From Aquatica leii (taxonomy: Eukaryota > Arthropoda > Insecta > Coleoptera > Lampyridae), in contig CM069432.1 of NCBI GenBank assembly GCA_035610365.1, positions 263,683,177 to 263,747,176 of the forward strand: a stretch of DNA of 64,000 nucleotides, given 5' to 3'. Below the pieces are notes generated by a model that was not told the DNA's origin, made no database searches, and saw only the letters and a program-made list of their open reading frames with translations. The translations under genes and the position numbers were made by a program. Below, piece after piece: positions 55,157 to 64,000 of this stretch (position 1 is its first letter; each line of letters begins with the position of its first letter).

Positions 55157-55477
55157 ATGGTATCGCCTAGGGAGCAACTGCATCGCATTTATCTCGATGG
55201 CAAGATCAATGGAAGAAGCGTTCAGTTACTGGTTGACACGGGAGCGACGAAGACCATCATTCGTCCTGACATCTTATTAGAAAACGAGCAGACATCACCA
55301 GTAACAGTACGACTTCGAACGGCGACGGGCGAAGAAATACCTACTCGCGGACAAGTACAAATGACCATTGGTTTGGGAAATGGAGTACTCGACCATGAAG
55401 TACTAATAGCCGACATCACTGAAGAAGTTATCCTGGGAATGGACGTCATAAAAAGTACGGGTTTCATTTATATATGA
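55157..55477 (+). pseudogene. aspartic protease of Gypsy-D
   Basis: An open 106-codon frame, in frame with gag. The active site is QLLVDTGATKTIIRPDIL (D-T-G intact). The flap and second strand follow: TATGEEIPTRGQVQMTIG and ITEEVILGMDVIKSTGF. The frame ends at 55477; pol continues after a one-base shift at 55474. It would cut the polyprotein. The residues look intact although the polyprotein around it is broken. Confidence 0.88.
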
Positions 55478-56820
55478 AGTACGATTTCCTGAAGATCGAC
55501 AATGAAGAAATTGCTTTTCATTCGTTAGAGAAGGCAGCCGTGCGAGTTTTATTCAGTGAAGACGTGACTCTGCCTGCGAGGACTGAAAGTGTGGTGATGG
55601 CACGCCTGGATGGAAATCTCCGGAAAAGCTACATACGCGCGATTGAACCAATGGAGGGCGGGTTAGTTAAAAATGGACTACTCGTTGGCAGAACTTTAGT
55701 ACGAGTAAAGAACACGATGCCAGTACGGATCTTAAACATTAACTCAGATCTTGTAACGTTGAAAATGAAGACCGTGGTAAGCTAATGCACGCCAGTATCA
55801 CAAATTGTGAGATGCGTGAAGTCGAACGAAGATACGTCGCCGAAGAAGTGTCCACAACATCTATTGGACATTCTTACCACCAAATGCTAAAACCTCAGCC
55901 AAGACCAGCTGGCTAAAGTTAAAGTGTTGATCCAATAATATCAAGATGTGTTCGTGCTGGAGAGTGGTTCTAAAGGAAGAACTAACGTGGTGAAACATAA
56001 AATTAGTACCAGAGACGCTCGACCAATACGACAACATCCACGCAAACTTCCTTTGGCGAAAATAGAGGAAGCCGAACAAATAATTACCGATATAAAGAAA
56101 GAAGGCGTGATCAACAAGGTTTTGCGTAGACTACAGACACTTAAACGACGTGACCAAACAGACAGCGACCCTTTACCCAGAATTGACAATACGTTAAACG
56201 CTCTGTCAGAACCCAGTGGTTTTCTGTGTTAGACTTAAAGAGTGGTTACTGGCAGGTAGAATTGTAACCCAAGGATCGTGAAAAAAACAGTTTTTACGAA
56301 TGAAACTGGTTTGTGGCAGTTTACTGTGATGCTTTTTGGCCTGTGTAACGCTCATGCAACGTTCGAGCGTTTGATGGAGACCATCATGCGCGGATTGTCT
56401 TGGAAGACGTGCTTGGTTTACCTGGACGACGTGATAGTGGTTGGAAGGTCGTTTGAAGAACACTTGAACAACTTGGAATAAATGTTTCGGCGACTACGTG
56501 GGGCTAATCTCAAACTGAGCCCAAAGAAGTGCCACGTATTTGAGAAAGAACTGCAATACCTTGGCCACGTCGTATGTAGAGATGGAGTAAAGGCTGGCCC
56601 AGACAAAATCCGAGCAGTGCAATCATGGCCAAAACCAATTGACAAACATCATGTCCAAAGTTTCTTTAGGTTGTGCACCTATTATAGACGATTTGTACCC
56701 GGATTTGCTAATATTGCTAAACCTTTGACGAAATTGACGGAAGAAAGAGAAGAATTTAGATGGAATGAAGACTGCGAAAATTCTTTCCATCAACTAAAAT
56801 AGGCCCTAGTCACTTTACCG
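55474..56820 (+). pseudogene. reverse transcriptase of Gypsy-D
   Basis: The linker (55474-55785) reads SEDVTLPARTESVVMARLDG. Pre-RT: RDARPIRQHPRKLPLAKIEE near 56010. The fingers and start of motif A are damaged: after GVINKVLRRLQTLKRRDQ the text jumps to DPLPRIDNTLNALSEPS, then a frame change. The clean part (56278-56481) reads GLWQFTVMLFGLCNAHATFE (motif B) and KTCLVYLDDVIVVGRSFEEH (motif C, YLDD intact). A TAA at 56479 splits LNNLE from MFRRLRGANLKLSPKKCHVF. It ends FRWNEDCENSFHQLK-stop at 56802. Confidence 0.9.
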
Positions 56821-57389
56821 ATTCTGAGTTATCCAAGAAAAGATTGAAAATTTGTTTTGTGATACCGACGCAAGCAATCTGGCCATAGGCGCGGTCTTTT
56901 CGCAGGTTCAAGATGGATAACAAAAAGTTATCGCTTATTTTAGCAAGGTCTTGTCCAGGCCAGAAAGGAATTATTGCGTGACTAGGAGGGAGCTGTTAGC
57001 AGTCGTCAAGTCCATCGAACATTTCTACAAATATTTGTATGGGACAAAATTTTTACTGAGAACAGACCACGCCGCTTTAAAATGGCTACTGCAGTTCCGT
57101 AACCCGGAAGGACAAGTGGCAAGATGGATCGAGAGACTGCAAGAGTATGACTATGACACAGAACACCGTGCCGAAAGCAGTCATCGGAACGCTGATGCCT
57201 TGTCCAGAAGACCATGTCCGGTGGACTGCAGCCATTGTTCGCGACTGGAAGAAAAAGTTGAATGGCTCCGGAGAACTGCTATGGTTGATGATGAGTGGGA
57301 ACTTGGACAGTTACGTCGCGAACAGGAAAACGATCCTGAAATAAGACTACTCCTGGAAAGAAAACGACCGACGACCAACCTGGGAAGAA
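56821..57389 (+). pseudogene. RNase H domain and linker of Gypsy-D
   Basis: After a decayed start (CDTDASNLAIGAVFSQVQDG over 56860-56920, with the Asp of D-A-S kept), the frame 56951-57466 reads RPERNYCVTRRELLAVVKSI (Glu), LLRTDHAALKWLLQF (Asp) and HRNADALSRRPCPVDCSHC (Asp). The linker carries the C-x-H-C and LEEKVEWLRR text typical of the 412 group. The frame is left by a shift near 57390. Confidence 0.88.
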
Positions 57390-58617
57390 GTGGGTGCTTT
57401 GGACAGAAACATCAAGGCGTACTGTTTGCAGTGGGACTCTTTGATAGTAGAAGAGGGTCTTATTAAGCGATCCCTAGAAAGTGTCGAGTGCACGGTAAAC
57501 AGACTACAGTTGGTAGTGCCGAAGAGCAGGGTGTCAGAAATGTTGAAGCATCTCCACGATGGGACATCAGGAGGACACTTTAGCATTAAAAAGACATTGG
57601 GTAAAGTGCGAGAACGATTCTACTGGATGAAGGGCAAAGAGGACGTCATGAAATGGTGCCGTAAGTGCACGGTCTGCGCATCAGGAAATAGTCCAGCGAG
57701 AAAGCGCAAAGCACCCATGAAGCCATACAACATAGGTAGCCCTTTCGAAAGAGTAGCAATTAACATCGCAGGGCCGTTCCCAGAATCCGATTGTGGAAAT
57801 AAATAGATCCTGGTGGCGATGAATTATTTCACAAAACGGACGGAGGCTTACGCTATACCCAATCAAGAAGCAGCTACAGTCGCAGACGTATTAGTAAAAG
57901 AGTTTTTCTGCCGGTTTGGAGTTCCGTTGGAATTACACTCCGAACAAGGCCGCAATTTGAGTCTGGGCTGTTTCAAGAAGTTTGCCGACTGTTAGGAATT
58001 AAGAAAACTAGGACGATACCTCTCCATTCTCAATCTGATGGCATGGTTGAACGGATGAATCGGACAATGCGAAAATACTTAGCCAAAGTAGTGTCCGAAC
58101 ACCAAAGAGACTGGGATCAGTACTTGCACCTTTTCTTAATGGCATACCGATCATCCGTTCACGAAAGCACAGGTCAAACACCATCCTGTGTCATCCTTGG
58201 TCGCAAAATACGACTGCCATGCGACATCCAATTTGGACGAAGACCAGAAGAAGAAGTTGCTAGAGAAGATTATGTTAGCAAGCTGACCAAGAGGCTGGAC
58301 GAAGTACATGAGAAGGTCCATAAAAACACACAAATTGCCAGCGACAGGATGAAGACTAGATATAACGTCAACGCACAAAATGGTGGGTTTCAACCTGGCG
58401 ACATCGTCTAGTTGTATAACCCCCAAATGAGACGTGGTTTGTCGCCGAAGCTGCAAAAGCAATAGGAGGGTTCTTATGAAGTCGTGGAGCGTATTAATGA
58501 CGTTTTATATCGCATCCGAAAACCACCGAAAGACAAGCCAAAAGTGGTCCACGTCGATCGTCTAGCCCCGTTTGCTGGCGATAAGAATAAACAAGTTCAG
58601 GTCCGACCAGAGTAATA
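57390..58617 (+). pseudogene. integrase of Gypsy-D
   Basis: The zinc finger is intact: HLHDGTSGGHFSIKKTLGKV with CRKCTVC (HHCC). In the core the first catalytic Asp is Asn (RVAINIAGPFPES), a stop follows at 57804, and the second motif reads LHSEQGRN with Glu in place of Asp. A shift near 57958 follows; the third motif (MVERMNRTMRKYLAKV, Glu) is in the frame from 58043. The C-terminus, after stops at 58409 and 58462, reads VVERINDVLYRIRKPPKDK and KVVHVDRLAPFAGDKNK and ends at about 58615. The enzyme is dead. Confidence 0.9.
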
Positions 58618-58647
58618 AGCAGCACAACCAAGAATCAAATCGATGGA

Positions 58648-59211
58648 ATGGAGTTCGAGAAGTTTATGAGCTTATACGGAGGTTCTGGAAAAGCTAGGTT
58701 CGGAGTTACCACAGAGGAACAACAAGACCTGTTACAAACACGAAAAGATTACGTCATCGTACATTGCGTGAGCGAAGATCTTGACATGTTCAGAGGGGTA
58801 GCAGTCGTATTTAAAAAGAAGTTTGGGCAGCTAGATGAACTACAAAGACAGAAACCGGCAGCCGGAAAAGTTTTAAGTCTACTTGGTGCCAGACGCTTCG
58901 TTTTCTATCTAGTCACCAAGAAATACTCACGCAGCAAGCCCTTATACGAAAGTCTGTGGCGAACATTATGGAATCTCAAGAGAGAAATGGAGTTCCACAA
59001 AATTAAAAAATTGGCAGTACCCAAGCTTGGTTGTGGCCTAGATCAATTGGATTGGAGGACAGTTCGAAATATGCTGGAGGTCGTCTTCGAGAAACAGACG
59101 TTCAAGTGTTGGTCTGCAGTTACCACCCAAGTGGACTATCGCGTCAGGACAAGTTCATTGACTGCTACTGTTATGCCCAAAGTCGTTGCCAAAATGGAGA
59201 TAGCTAAATAA
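58648..59211 (+). CDS. Macro-domain protein (OARD1/TARG1-like ADP-ribose hydrolase fold) carried by Gypsy-D
   Basis: An uninterrupted 187-codon ORF that starts about 30 bases after the pol stop. Macro domains bind ADP-ribose; OARD1/TARG1 removes ADP-ribose from proteins and deacetylates O-acetyl-ADP-ribose. Residues 34-150 match that group: YVIVHCVSEDLDMFRGVAVV and FKKKFGQLDEL (ligand loop), FYLVTKKYSRSKPLYESLW (the Lys equivalent to TARG1 K84) and LAVPKLGCGLDQLDWRTVRN (the Asp equivalent to D125). About 33 N-terminal residues and a basic tail flank the domain. It is intact while pol is broken in many places. An ATG three codons earlier lies in another frame. It may be a late gain, a host-derived gene or an ORF of this element group; the 3' LTR end follows within one base. 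Confidence 0.85.
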   Translation: MEFEKFMSLYGGSGKARFGVTTEEQQDLLQTRKDYVIVHCVSEDLDMFRGVAVVFKKKFGQLDELQRQKPAAGKVLSLLGARRFVFYLVTKKYSRSKPLYESLWRTLWNLKREMEFHKIKKLAVPKLGCGLDQLDWRTVRNMLEVVFEKQTFKCWSAVTTQVDYRVRTSSLTATVMPKVVAKMEIAK

Positions 59212-59251
59212 TAAATTAGTTTTAATAATAGTAATAATAAAATTCGTTACA
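59212..59251 (+). repeat. 3' LTR remnant of Gypsy-D
   Basis: AATTAGTTTTAATAATA, then an (AAT) run, then AATTCGTTACA: the same as the last bases of the 5' LTR (53570-53623). The rest of the 3' LTR is deleted up to the macro ORF stop codon. Confidence 0.75.
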
Positions 59252-59420
59252 ATGTGTTATATGTGGAGTCTTTTCATTGAACAGTGTAAGACGTCGTAAC
59301 CTTTGTTATATTTTTGTACTATTTTTTTGTGAAGACCCCGGTTGGTTTGATATATTTGATGACATTCAGTTCATATTCCTCAGTGGCATTTTAACACAAT
59401 TTCACATTGTAAGGGCATAT

Positions 59421-59504
59421 TGTAAGGGGACTGTAATTGTTTTAATAGCTTTATTTTACCATAAACAACACAACACATTACATCTTTACACCTTAGTTTA
59501 TTAT
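59421..59504 (-). repeat. 3' LTR of Gypsy-E, distal part (beyond the E3 insertion)
   Basis: Minus strand: GGTGTAAAGATGTAATG, AAAATAAAGC (a polyadenylation-type signal), CCCCTTACA as the likely LTR end near 59421. It joins to the proximal part at 62759 through the duplication CCTTAGTTTATTAT. The end is an estimate. Confidence 0.5.
59491..59504. repeat. Target-site duplication of E3, left copy
   Basis: CCTTAGTTTATTAT, repeated exactly at 62759-62772. Confidence 0.88.
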
Positions 59505-59579
59505 ATAAGTTTAACTTTATTCATTGCCATTTGGCTTACAAATTTTGGTCGTGTTATTACATTACATATATATTACATT

Positions 59580-61938
59580 TTTTTATCCCTTCTCCCCCCT
59601 TAACTTTTTCCTCCTGTTCCATACTTCCTCCATCCATTCCGCTCCTTTTCCGTTTTCATCTAAGATATCCACTATTTTCATCCCCTCTTCTCTTAATTCC
59701 CTGCATCTCTTTCTCATGTGGTTAATGTCTTCCCTTTCTTCTCCACATAGCCTGCACAACTTTTCTGGTTCTTCTCTCCAATATTTGTTCCCTAGCTCCT
59801 CGTTGCCACATCTGAACCTTGCCACCATTTTTTCCTGTTGTTGCTTTTGTCTCACTGTCTTTTAAATATTCCGGCACCCCTTCACCCTTGATATCTTTAT
59901 AATTCCTATTATATCTGCTCTCTTTTATCTTTGTCCATCTTTCTTGTTTTCGATGTCTCTATCTCTCCTTATTATTTCTTCTCTTGTCCCTACCCCCTCT
60001 TCTCTTAATCTCTCCACTTCTTCACTCGCGTACCCGTTTCTTTTGTAATACTCTTCTCTGCCCTCCTGTCCGTACTTCACTTTCCCTCCCTTTATCTCTT
60101 TCCAACATTATTGCAGAATTTTGCAATTTGTTCTCTCCCTCATTTCTTCCTCGTATTTTATTGCTCTTTTTCCTGTCTCAATCCTTATTTTTTCTATCTG
60201 AACCTCCTCTCTCACAATATATCCCGGTGTATCCCTGTCCAATCCTAACACCCATCTCCAGTATTTTTCCTGTAGCCCCTCTACCTCCCTCCACTCCTTC
60301 CAGCCCCATATTTCCGCTCCATACATTACCACCCCCTTTATTAATTTTTCGAACAGCAATTTTCTTTTTTATATCCATCTTGAATACTCTTTCCCCACCC
60401 CCCAGACTTGTCCTATTAGCCTGTTTCCTTTCTTCACCCTTTCCTTTATGTGTTCTCCCTCTTTATTATCCTGTTTCATCGTGTAGCCCAGGTATGTAAA
60501 TTCCTTCACTTGTTGCACTTTCTCATCACTCCATCTCCACTCCTCTCTTTTTCTTTTCCCCCTCCTTTTCTAAATATCATTATTTTTGTTTTCTTCGTGT
60601 TTACTTCCATTTCTTTTTTTTTCATATATTTCTCTAGCGTCTTCATCATCTCTTTCATTTCCTTTTCCTCCTTAGCCACCAGCACTATGCCATCCGCATA
60701 CGCCAACGATCATACCTTAGCTTTCCCTACCACTATCCCTCCTGTCTGTTGTCCTCTCATTGTCTCTTCCAGATCCCCCGTATATAACGAGAACAGGCTT
60801 GGGCTCAGTGGACATCCCTGCCTCAACCCTCTCTTTGTTATGAATTTCTCACTCTCTTCCCCATTCACTTTAACCCTGCTTCTCGTTTCTTCGTATATTT
60901 CCTCTATTCTTTGTATTAATCTGTCATTGATTTTTTCTTTTCATATATTCCCACAGCTTTTCTCTATTCACTTTGTCAAAAGCAGCTTTTAGGTCTACGA
61001 ATAGTGCTACCATTTTCCCTCTTTTTTCTAGTTCTTTATTTGCTAAGTGTTTCATTATATATATGTTGTCTATCGCCCTTCTTCCTTTTCTGAATCCCGC
61101 TTGTCCGTCTGGTACCAAACTTTTCCTCTATTTCCTTCTGTAATCTTTCTTGCAGTATTGTCGCGTACAATTTGTATGCCGAGCTCAATAATGTTACCCC
61201 TCTATAATTCTCGACTTTATTTTTTTCGCCTTTTTATGTATTGGGCATATTATCCCCTCTCTCCATCTCTCTGGGAATCCTTCCCCTTTCCATATTTTGT
61301 TTATTATTTCCGTCATCCTTTTTGCTACATTTTCTCCCCGTATATCCACTCTTCTCCTTGTGTCCCGTCTTCTCCTGTCGCCTTTCCTTTTTTATATTCT
61401 TTATCGCCTCTATTACTTCTTCCTCCCTTATTCTATCCCTATCTCCTTCTTCTTGACTTACTACCGCGTCTTTCCTTTTTCTTTTTCCTGCTTTTGTTCT
61501 TCCCCTCCCATCAGGTTCCAAAAATATGTCTCCCATTCTTTCATTTTTATTCCCTTTGTCGTCTTGTTTTTTTTCCTCTGCTTCTTTAGGTACTTCCATA
61601 CATCTTCTTCCGTTTTTATTCCTTTAATCTGTTCCTCTTGTTTCTTTTTGTTTTCCTCCTTCTTTCTGTCGCATGTTTTTTTGTATATTTTTACTGCTTC
61701 TTTGTATTCTTCTTTTTCTTTCTTCCCTTTTTCCACTGTCTTAATGCTCTTCTTGCATTTTTCTTTGCTTCCTTGCATTCCTTATCCCACCATTTCTTCC
61801 ATCCAGTTTTCTCCCCCTTCCATCTTCTAAATCTGACTCTCTCTGTTGCTTTCTCCATCATCTCTCTCATTTCCTCTACACTTTCTTGTAATTTCTTCCC
61901 TATCCATACCGTTTTCCCCATTCTCTCTTTATATCTTT
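59580..61938 (-). pseudogene. ORF2 of E3, RT half, frameshifted
   Basis: Minus-strand frames in order: KELQESVEEMREMMEKATER (61870), EDVWKYLKKQRKKNKTTKGI (61590), MVPDGQAGFRKGRRAIDNIY and ALFVDLKAAFDKVNREKLW (60924-61118, motif A), MAYADGIVLVAKEEKEMKEM (60706; motif C reads A-D-G instead of A-D-D), GAEIWGWKEWREVEGLQEKY (60340) and CRLCGEEREDINHMRKRC (59730). The loss of the second catalytic Asp in motif C would kill the RT. Confidence 0.88.
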
Positions 61939-62748
61939 TTATACTCTCTTCTGTCCACTTTTTTTAGTTATGTACTTCTCCTCTTCCCCTCTCTCTTCTC
62001 TTTCCCTTCCTTCCATTGTCAATTCCAGTGGTTGATGGTCTGACTCTACCCTTTCTCCCACCTTAAATGTCTTTACCTTTTCTGCAGCCTCTTCATTTGT
62101 CATTACAAAATCTATTATTGATTCTCCCCTTCCTCCTATGTACGTAAATTCCCCCTTTCCATCTTCTTCTCCGTTCCCGTTCATTATTTCCCACCCTTTT
62201 TCGTTGCACAATTCCAGCAGTTCCTCTCCCTCTTTATTTATCACCTTGTCCTTTGTTTGTCTCTTTCTCGTCCCTTTTCTTTCTTGTATTCCCCCCTCTT
62301 CCCCTATTCTTGCGTAGAAGTCCCCTCCTACTATTATCAATCCCTCTTCCCTCTCTTCTATCATCTCTTCTATGTTTTTCCTTGTCTCTTTCATTCTACT
62401 GCTATAAACCGTCACTACTTTTATTTTTGTTTTTCCCCATTGTATGTTCCTTTCTACAACTCCTCTTCTCTGTTGCACTTTCTCTTTCTTTTCCTGGTTC
62501 AACCATTTTTTTCTTATTCCCGTTATTATACCCCCCTTTGCTCTCCCTTTTTTCTTTTCTCTTTCTGCATGTTGCACCACCCACTCAAATTCCTCCGGCA
62601 ACTCTTTTTCCCACCACTCCCATTCTTTTTCTTCCATCCATGTTTCCTGTAATCCCACTACATCCTGTTCCTTGATGTACTTCCAGAAATCATGTTCCTT
62701 GTTTTTTATTCCTGCTACGTTCCAAAACAATACTCTCAGCTCACTCAC
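61939..62748 (-). CDS. ORF2 of E3, endonuclease half: uninterrupted 269-codon frame
   Basis: The most complete APE endonuclease of the family. It starts with GTG (SELRVLFWNVAGIKNKEHDF), then VVGLQETWMEEKEWEWWEKE (Glu), IIVGGDFYARIGEEGGIQ (the Asn of G-D-F-N-A is Tyr here), FTYIGGRGESIIDFVMTNEE (Asp) and RVESDHQPLELTMEGREREE (His). The Asn change should disable nicking, so this copy may be inactive despite the open frame. It ends at KSGQKRV-stop; the RT continues in other frames. No ATG lies near the start. Confidence 0.82.
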   Translation of the reverse strand: MSELRVLFWNVAGIKNKEHDFWKYIKEQDVVGLQETWMEEKEWEWWEKELPEEFEWVVQHAEREKKKGRAKGGIITGIRKKWLNQEKKEKVQQRRGVVERNIQWGKTKIKVVTVYSSRMKETRKNIEEMIEEREEGLIIVGGDFYARIGEEGGIQERKGTRKRQTKDKVINKEGEELLELCNEKGWEIMNGNGEEDGKGEFTYIGGRGESIIDFVMTNEEAAEKVKTFKVGERVESDHQPLELTMEGREREERGEEEKYITKKSGQKRV

Positions 62749-62758
62749 CTCCCCCCGT

Positions 62759-62772
62759 CCTTAGTTTATTAT
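62759..62772. repeat. Target-site duplication of E3, right copy
   Basis: CCTTAGTTTATTAT, identical to 59491-59504. Confidence 0.88.
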
Positions 62773-62855
62773 TATATTATATTATATTACATAGTCGGTA
62801 ATATAGTGAGCTGTAATAATATGACAGGGGCATTCCGGGAGTCAGTAGCGTTACA
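62773..62855 (-). repeat. 3' LTR of Gypsy-E, proximal part
   Basis: Minus strand starts TGTAACGCTACTGACTCCC at 62855 directly after the polypurine tract, and runs to the E3 insertion. A (TATAT/TAATA) run lies next to the insertion. Confidence 0.72.
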
Positions 62856-62869
62856 TTTCTCCCCCTTTG
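62856..62869 (-). other. Polypurine tract of Gypsy-E
   Basis: The minus strand reads CAAAGGGGGAGAAA immediately before the TGTAACG start of the LTR. Confidence 0.75.
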
Positions 62870-62915
62870 TACCACATCAACGGCCTCGGATGTGGTACAA
62901 TGGAACGTTTGGTGT

Positions 62916-64000
62916 CTATTCGTAGAAAACCTTCTTCTTGGGCACCCTCGTCGAAGATCTGACGGGAGTCGAAGTAGGTAGATTGGCACATAGCATCTGC
63001 TTCGGCACAGCAGTGGGTTTGGGAGGTCGTCCCCTCTTCCGTATGGGATGCAATGGCAGGGTCTCGTCCTCCGCAGGAGAAGCATACGGGGATAGGACTG
63101 ATACGTGGTATGTACCTAACGGAGCCGTTGGATTATCGGGTGTAGCGACCTGTTAAGATGTCGGGCTCACTACCTTCATGATCATATAAGGTCCATGCCG
63201 TCGGGCTACAAACTTCGATGTTAGTCGAGCTTTGGCATTGCTCAATACGTGAGTGTCTACAAGCACACGATCGTTCACTCGGAAAGGCGGCACGTCGCGA
63301 CGCGACCGATACGCAAACTTTTTACTTGAATCCTAAGAAAGTTCATGGTTTTCGCCAGCTTGACTTAAAGCATACTCTAACGTACGTAACTACGGAGTTA
63401 TTTGCGGCACAAAATTCTCATTGTCTATGATCTGACGTAAATCGGGTTGCACATCTTCTGGAGTACGCAGTTCACGCGCAAAAGTTAGATATGCGGGAGT
63501 AAATCTTGTTGATTGGCAACGAGATGTGTTGATTGCGAACCATACACAAGCAAGTTTGTCTCTCCAGCTGGTAAGATCACTTTTGGTTAGAATCGCGTGT
63601 TGCGTTTTAAGATCTCGATTTATACGTTCGACCAGGTTAGCGGCAGGATAATAGGAAGGAATGAGTTGCTGTTTGAATTTTAGGACTAGGGCAACTTTTT
63701 GCATAACATTGCTTACACACGGGCACAAGCTTTAGCTGTTGCAGCTTCGAGTGGGAAAAGTTCTGTCCATCTGCTAGACATATCTGCAACGATAAATATC
63801 AACTTCTCACCAGCTGGTACCTCAGGTAAAGGGTCAAATAGGTCGATTGAGATTACCTCAAATCGTTGGGCTTGCACTGAAGTTTGTACTAGACCTGGGG
63901 GTTTCAGGTTAGTAATCTTGTACTTTTGAGATTCTATGCACTTGGAAACATTGTCTGCAACTTGTCTGCGCATTCCAAACCAATAGTATCGAGGAAGGAT
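62916..64000 (-). pseudogene. integrase of Gypsy-E (partial, cut by the window edge)
   Basis: The upper frame (63713-63973) reads GLVQTSVQAQRFEVISIDLF (first catalytic Asp) and FIVADMSSRWTELFPLEAAT. A deletion of about 30 codons near 63715 removes the second Asp motif. The frame 63390-63728 reads VALVLKFKQQLIPSYYPAAN and LVERINRDLKTQ (Glu), then WFAINTSRCQSTRFTPAYLT. After stops at 63390 and 63333 the same frame goes on with VNDRVLVDTHVLSNAKARL and RHGPYMIMKVVSPTS, the C-terminal domain, ending VPKKKVFYE-stop at 62916. The style is close to that of Gypsy-C. Confidence 0.88.

Larger units (their letters stand above)
51305..59251 (+). mobile_element. Gypsy-D: 412/Mdg1-like Ty3/Gypsy retrotransposon with a macro-domain ORF
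   Basis: Plus-strand order: 5' LTR (51305-53623, itself split by a P-like element), leader, gag, protease, RT, RNase H, integrase, then a separate macro-domain ORF, then the last 40 bases of an LTR that match the 5' LTR end (AATTAGTTTTAATAATA...AATTCGTTACA). Pol is broken by at least six stops or shifts. The 3' LTR is nearly all deleted. The pol style (RWIERLQEYDYDTEHR, DALSRRPC) is that of the 412/Mdg1 group. Confidence 0.88.
59505..62758 (-). mobile_element. E3: 5'-truncated LINE of the E1 family inside the Gypsy-E LTR
   Basis: About 3.25 kb on the minus strand with a 14-bp duplication. It starts right before ORF2 (GGACGGGGGGAGGTGAGTGAG) and lacks the 5' UTR and ORF1, a usual result of incomplete reverse transcription. 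It ends AATAAAGTTAAACTTATATA. The endonuclease frame is open, the RT is broken. It is very similar to E1 and E2. Confidence 0.92.

Noticed and set aside
1..64000. tRNA, rRNA or CRISPR loci
   Set aside because: I looked for T-loop-like phrases, rRNA blocks and regular short repeats and found nothing that holds up; the only tRNA link is the primer-site complement.

Overview
The window looks like a stretch of insect nuclear DNA (AT-rich, intron-type splice signals, insect-type transposons) made almost entirely of transposable elements. A beetle would fit the mix of families, but that is only a guess. I found no convincing ordinary host gene, no rRNA or tRNA gene and no CRISPR array. Most element proteins are broken by stops and frameshifts, so most coding entries are pseudogenes.

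Layout. 1-3125 (minus): 5' part of Gypsy-A with LTR, primer site, gag and start of pol. 3651-4517 (minus): decayed Tc1 transposase. 4538-8126 (plus): Mag-like Gypsy-B. 8690-9901: Penelope-like (PLE) RT and GIY-YIG pieces facing each other. 9907-10200: frameshifted piece of a conserved protein of unknown function. 10510-11500 (minus): old relative of the main LINE family. 12586-17973: element with inverted ends, split by full-length LINE copy E1 (12814-17341). 21617-32521: four copies of an LTR-like repeat (TGTTAT...ATAACA), with R1-like, Copia and hAT remnants. 32530-35420: piggyBac, PLE tail and Copia remnants. 37187-40126 (minus): Gypsy-C. 40173-44397 (minus): an RTE LINE with a PLE (41335-42236) inside it. 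44448-48706: LINE copy E2. 51305-59251 (plus): Gypsy-D, whose LTR holds a THAP-coding P-like transposon (51766-53458) and which carries an intact macro-domain ORF downstream of pol. 59421-64000 (minus): 3' part of Gypsy-E, its LTR split by LINE copy E3 (59505-62758).

Insertion order can be read from target-site duplications: 13-17 bp for E1, 13-14 bp for E2, 14 bp for E3, 10 bp for the RTE, 12 bp for the inner PLE and 7 bp for the P-like element.

The most unusual items are the macro-domain (OARD1/TARG1-like) ORF behind Gypsy-D pol; the almost all-purine coding strand of the E1-E3 LINE family, which pairs an L1-like ORF1 with an APE endonuclease/RT; the PLE with perfect 81-bp inverted ends and a hammerhead-like core; and a heat-shock-like promoter in the Gypsy-D LTR, downstream of which a P-like element has inserted.
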